Assembly: GCA_948759685.1 (NCBI GenBank) | Contig: CAQBGY010000061.1 | Span: 1 to 5,916 of the forward strand | Direction: 5' to 3' | From: an uncultured Eubacterium sp. | GTDB taxonomy: Bacteria; Bacillota_A; Clostridia; Lachnospirales; Lachnospiraceae | DNA length: 5,916 nt | Shown here: piece after piece, positions 1 to 3,800 of the stretch | Layout of the letters: each line of letters begins with the position of its first letter | How positions within the stretch are numbered: the stretch's first letter is position 1 | Translations under genes and position numbers: made by a program | Notes under the pieces: generated by a model | What the model was told of the DNA's origin: nothing | Database searches by the model: none | The model's input: the letters and a program-made list of their open reading frames with translations, nothing else

Positions 1-55
<55 letters not shown>

Positions 56-110
56 GTTATAAATCTGTCTTTTTGCCATATCTTTTTATATATAGCGCCA
101 TTCCATATAA
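56..110. other. AT-rich spacer between microsatellite and hairpin
   Basis: This short T- and TA-rich stretch contains TATAAA at 58-63, TTGCCA at 73-78, TATATA at 89-94 and CATATAA at 104-110. Taken singly these resemble promoter elements, but no pair has the usual 16-18 base spacing with a good match. The best pairing, TTTTTA at 83-88 with TATAAG at 106-111, is weak and would start transcription inside the following hairpin. It could equally be the 3' untranslated part of an upstream gene. No promoter is called. Confidence 0.4.
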
Positions 111-181
111 GACCGCCGGAGGCGGGGATTTCCAGAAAGGCTGTAATGCCGTTTCTGGGGTTCCCGTCCCCGGCGGTTTTT
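111..181 (+). terminator. Long rho-independent terminator-like hairpin
   Basis: ACCGCCGG at 112-119 pairs with CCGGCGGT at 170-177. The stem continues inward through 121-129 against 160-169 with a wobble pair, one mismatch and a bulge. CCAGAAA (132-138) pairs with TTTCTGG (152-158), then GGC/GCC closes a six-base loop at 142-147. A run of five T (177-181) follows directly, so it works in the + direction only. The stem is much longer than in most simple terminators. It most likely ends a transcript coming from the left of the window. It could also be an attenuator in the leader of the 252-776 gene, since no clear promoter is seen after it. Confidence 0.8.
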
Positions 182-184
182 CTG

Positions 185-226
185 CGTCCGGAAGCCTGCC
201 CGTATGGCGCCGGACGGTGCGTTTTT
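185..226 (+). terminator. Second hairpin with downstream T-run (possible tandem terminator or attenuator)
   Basis: CGTCCGG (185-191) is perfectly complementary to CCGGACG (210-216), with a smaller GCC/GGC pairing inside the loop (194-196 with 206-208). Five T (222-226) come five bases after the stem, looser than a textbook terminator. It sits 3 bases after the first hairpin's T-run and ends 10 bases before the Shine-Dalgarno of the next gene, so it may be a tandem terminator, a leader control element or an mRNA-stabilising stem. The in-frame ATG at 204 falls in its loop, which argues against translation starting there. Confidence 0.4.
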
Positions 227-236
227 CATGATGGAT

Positions 237-242
237 AGGAGG
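237..242 (+). promoter_or_regulatory. Ribosome binding site AGGAGG for the receiver-like gene
   Basis: A perfect AGGAGG lies nine bases before the ATG at 252. This decides the start: the in-frame ATGs at 204, 228 and 231 are upstream of or too close to this site, and 204 lies in a hairpin loop. Confidence 0.85.
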
Positions 243-251
243 CTGGTTTCA

Positions 252-776
252 ATGGACGCATTGGTTTACACAAGAGATGACCGGCAGTATGGGATGTTTT
301 CCCGGATATTTGTGGAGGAATTTCCGAAAGCTGCGGTCACACGGGGGATACTGGACGGGCATATGCACATGGAAAAAGAATATGACGTTGTGGTGGTGGA
401 CATGGATGGTGCGGAGGGAATGGAGTTTGTATGCAAGTACCGGGAGGTGTACGGGGACACACTGGTGGTGTGGATCACGGATGACCGCTATTTTGCGGGG
501 GTGGCGATACGGCTGCACATTTTTGACTTCATAATCCGCCCGTTTGAGGAAGCAAGGTTTCGGGAGTCGCTAAAGAGGATAAAGGACGGGGACATTGAAG
601 CATGGCAGCGTGGAGCTGTGAAAAATTCCATCTATCAAATTGGCTGTATCCATGTCATGGATCGTGTCAGGACAGATGGTTCAGGGCAGGGGAAAATTCC
701 CCTGAGAACAGGAAAAGGAGCAGTGACGATATGGACAAAAATAAGAGATTATTTCCTTTCAGAAAACACCCTGTAG
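252..776 (+). CDS. Stand-alone degenerate response-regulator receiver domain protein (174 aa)
   Basis: Residues 2-110 look like a CheY-type receiver fold of the LytR/AgrA style. A hydrophobic strand ends in the likely phosphoacceptor (VVVVD, Asp50) followed by M-D-G. Another strand ends in W-I-T (Thr76, the conserved Thr/Ser position). A third reads F-I-I-R-P-F, where the nearly invariant Lys before Pro is Arg96. The paired acidic residues normally ending strand 1 are not in place (V-Y-T-R-D-D). The remaining 60 or so residues do not resemble a LytTR, winged-helix or other DNA-binding output domain, so the protein ends after the receiver plus a tail of unknown fold. No signal peptide or membrane segment is seen, so it is cytoplasmic. 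The last 46 bases overlap the giant surface-protein gene, suggesting co-transcription and perhaps translational coupling. Identification rests on motif pattern only; the tail could be the result of an old frameshift. Confidence 0.72.
   Translation: MDALVYTRDDRQYGMFSRIFVEEFPKAAVTRGILDGHMHMEKEYDVVVVDMDGAEGMEFVCKYREVYGDTLVVWITDDRYFAGVAIRLHIFDFIIRPFEEARFRESLKRIKDGDIEAWQRGAVKNSIYQIGCIHVMDRVRTDGSGQGKIPLRTGKGAVTIWTKIRDYFLSENTL
648..662. promoter_or_regulatory. Perfect inverted repeat (7+1+7), candidate operator
   Basis: ATCCATG, one base, then CATGGAT: a perfect dyad inside the 3' part of the receiver-like gene, about 70 bases before the giant gene's start. Short dyads here could bind a dimeric regulator or form a small RNA stem. 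It may also be chance within coding sequence. No matching promoter was found beside it. Confidence 0.3.
687..704. promoter_or_regulatory. Perfect inverted repeat (8+2+8) just upstream of the giant gene's RBS
   Basis: CAGGGGAA and TTCCCCTG flank a two-base AA centre. As RNA it can form a stem of seven GC-rich pairs with an AAAT-type loop, ending 8 bases before the A-rich AAAAGGAG site that serves the start at 731. It could be an operator, an mRNA stability or translation-control stem, or chance. It is within the coding sequence of the receiver-like gene. Confidence 0.4.
713..720 (+). promoter_or_regulatory. Ribosome binding site AAAAGGAG for the giant surface-protein gene
   Basis: AAGGAG ends ten bases before the ATG at 731 and lies within the upstream gene. 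It supports 731 over the alternatives: an in-frame ATG at 602 lacks a good site and would place a non-signal-like extension ahead of the signal peptide, and one at 818 would remove the basic N-region. Confidence 0.75.
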
Positions 777-886
777 GGGACATTTTTGGGGGAAAGGGGA
801 AGAAGGTTAAAAGAGGCATGGGAATCCTGCTGTCGGCTGCGCTGCTTTTTAACACGCTGCCTTCCGGCTGGCTGACAGCGGCAGCT
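731..886 (+). other. Signal peptide with long basic N-region (residues 1-52)
   Basis: About 28 residues rich in Lys, Arg and Gly precede a hydrophobic core, G-I-L-L-S-A-A-L-L-F (31-40), followed by a Pro/Gly break and a T-A-A-A run (49-52) before Ser53. This is a Sec-type signal with likely cleavage after one of the alanines. Long N-regions are common in large Gram-positive surface proteins. The exact cleavage site is not certain. Confidence 0.85.
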
Positions 887-3800
887 TCACAGGACAGCGG
901 GACAGGGCTGTGTGAACACCACATGGAGCATACGGCGGACTGTGGCTATCAGGAAGCAGATCCGGGAGCAGAGTGCAGTCATGAACATACAGAGGAATGT
1001 TATAAAATCGTGAAGAACTGTATCCATGAACACATGGAAAGCTGTTACCCGGAGGAAACATCAGGGGAGAAGGAAGCATCATCTTCCAATGCAGGGGAAA
1101 AACAGCCTCTGGAATGCAGCCATGTATGCAGTGAAGAAAACGGCTGTATCACAAAGGAAACGGACTGTATTCATGAGCATGATGAATCCTGTGGCTATCG
1201 GGAAGAAACATCGGGAAGTCCCTGTGCTTTCGAGTGTGCGGTATGCAGCAGCGAAACACTGGAAGAAACGGATTCCGAAACAAAGACATCAGAAACGGAA
1301 ACCGAAGAGGAAGGAAAAGAGCCGGACAGTGGGCAGACAGAAGAAACGGATAGCGGGCAGGAATGTATTTGTGGGGAACTATGCAAAGAGGGCAGCATCA
1401 ATCCTGACTGTCCTGTGTGCAGTGCAGAAGGCGCAGACCTTTCCGTCTGTGAAGGGACTGCCTATGAAGACAGGGAAAAGGAAGAAGAAACGACAGAGGT
1501 TACAGAGCCGGAAGAAGCGGAACCAGAAGCTACAAACCTCTGCGCCCACCATAAAGAACATACAGAGGACTGCGGCTTTGTTCCGGCAACAGAGGACAGT
1601 GAGGGCAGCCCTTGTACTTATGAATGCCGCATCTGCCCCATTGAGGACTTAATCGCCGCCCTGCCCGATGAAGTGACAGCGGACAATGCGGAGGACGTGC
1701 GGGCACAGCTTGAGGAAATACTCTCCCTGTTTTCAGAACTGACTGATGAGGAGCAGGAGCAGATTGACCTGTCCCACTGCTATGAGATGCAAGGGGCGTT
1801 GGATGAGGCTAACGAGCCTGTCCTGGCGGTGGAGACTTCCGGCGATTTTGGCGCTGGCAACGCCTTTCACTGGTCAATTAGCGAGGACGGTACTTTGACC
1901 ATTACAGGCACAGGGGATATGCCGGATTTTCAGTATGCCAATGATCCCCCTTGGTTTAATTATTGGAAAACAATTAGCAAAGTAGAAGTCCAAGAAGGCG
2001 TGACTTCGATTGGGAAGTTGTCGTTCTATACGTATGGAAATCTTAGCCATGTTGATTTGCCTGACAGTTTGACCTCAATTGGGGATAACGCATTTCATAA
2101 TTGTGGGTTGACGATGGTCACCATTCCAGATAACGTGACAACCATCGGGAAGGAAGCATTTTATGGTTGCGACGGTCTGACCGAGATTATCATTCCGGAT
2201 AACGTGACAGCCATCGGGGAGAGAGCATTTGTTTATTGCGACGGTCTGACCGAGATTACTATTCCGGATAACGTGACAACTATCGGGATGGAGGCATTTT
2301 ATGGTTGCAACGGCTTAACCAAGGTTATCTTTGAGCACACAATTGCACCAGAGCTTGGGGAGAATGTTTTTGGGGAAACGAACGTTTCTTTGCAAATTGT
2401 TGTTCCCGCAGGAGCCACTGGCTACGATGGGGAGAACTGGCCGGCGGACAAAGTGGTTGTGCCCGTGGCGAAGGTAGTAAAACAAGACGGCACAACTACC
2501 TATGTCGCCGATCTGGCGGATGCGTTTGCAGATGCAAACAGCGGCGCAACGGTCACAATGCTTGTCGATGTGGAGCTGGCAAAAACAGTGGATATACCCG
2601 CAGATACGACCTTCGTCCTAGACTTGAACGGGTATACGATTTCCAATAAACAAGGCACATGCATCGGCACAGCGACAGGCAGCAACCTAACCATAAGGGA
2701 TAGCGGAACAGGCGGCACGGTTACTTCCGCTAAAGCTGCTGTCTATGTCAATGGAACCATAAAGCTGGAAGGTGGAAGGTTTTTAACGAATGCTCCTGAT
2801 GCTTGGGGTGGCGTAAGAGTAATAAAGTGGATCGGTAACAGCCTGACTGTTACCGGTGAGGACGTATATACGAATAGTTTAGTGATTGATGACGTTGTTG
2901 CTTCCCTCGCTGCCGGAACTTATGACAAAATTTTGATAGACTCCGCCAGAACCTTTGAAGACTTCCTGGCTGAAGACCACGCCTATTACAAAGGCAGTCA
3001 GCCCCTTGCCCTCGATGGACTTGGCGTAAAGAGTGAAAATGGTATGTTTTTGGTGCTGACTGATTCCGTCACTGTCGGGAAGTGCAGCCACCCGGATAGT
3101 CTGTCGGATAACGGTGACGGCACGCATGGCGGAACCTGCCCCTTCTGCGGTAAGGTCTTTGCCGAGGAATTCCATACCCCCGGTACGGATAATAAATGTA
3201 CTGGCTGTGGAACAGAACTTGTGGCGAAGGTGGAGAGTGGCAGCACCATTTATGTCGGCTCTCTGGAAGATGCGTTCGATTCGATAAACACCAGTGCAAC
3301 GGTCACGCTGCTTGCCGATGTGACGCTGGAGGAGAGTGTGGATATACCATCTGGCACCTTCACCTTGGATCTGAGCGGCAAAAACGTCTCCGCTCCAGGA
3401 ACAGCGCTGGAAATGCTTGATTCCAGAACAACCTTAGACATACAGGACAGCAGTGCCGGCAAGACCGGAACCATTCAGGGAGGCTTGTCAGCAGGCAACT
3501 GGGCCGGTATTGAACTAAGGGGTGGAACGCTCAACATCATTGGTGGAACCATCCAGGGTACCTGGGCAGGTGTCGAAATCAGCTCCATCGCAAACACAGA
3601 GCTGAATGTAAGCGGGGATGCCGTACTTAAATGCACAGAAGGCATGGGGCTGTTTGTGAACTCCTTCTCCTCCGGCAATGAGAAAATTTGGCTCTCCGGC
3701 GGCACTTTCACAGGCGGACAGAGGGCGATTAGTGCAAAAAGTACCCAGACGCTGAAGGAACTGTTGGTCGAAGGCTACGCCTACGCCAACGGGGACACGC

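Noticed and set aside
73..94. Promoter formed by TTGCCA (73-78) and TATATA (89-94)
   Set aside because: The spacing is only 10 bases, far from the 16-18 needed.
204..251. Upstream start at 204 for the receiver-like gene, adding 16 residues
   Set aside because: The ATG lies in a hairpin loop without a ribosome binding site, while AGGAGG sits nine bases before the ATG at 252.
602..730. Alternative in-frame start at 602 for the giant gene
   Set aside because: No good ribosome binding site, and it would put about 43 non-signal-like residues before a well-formed signal peptide that has its own AAAAGGAG site.
1026..1652. 208-residue Lys/Arg-rich + strand open frame
   Set aside because: It is a shadow of the Cys-rich region in another frame; its basic, low-complexity content comes from shifted GAA/ACA codons and it has no ribosome binding site.
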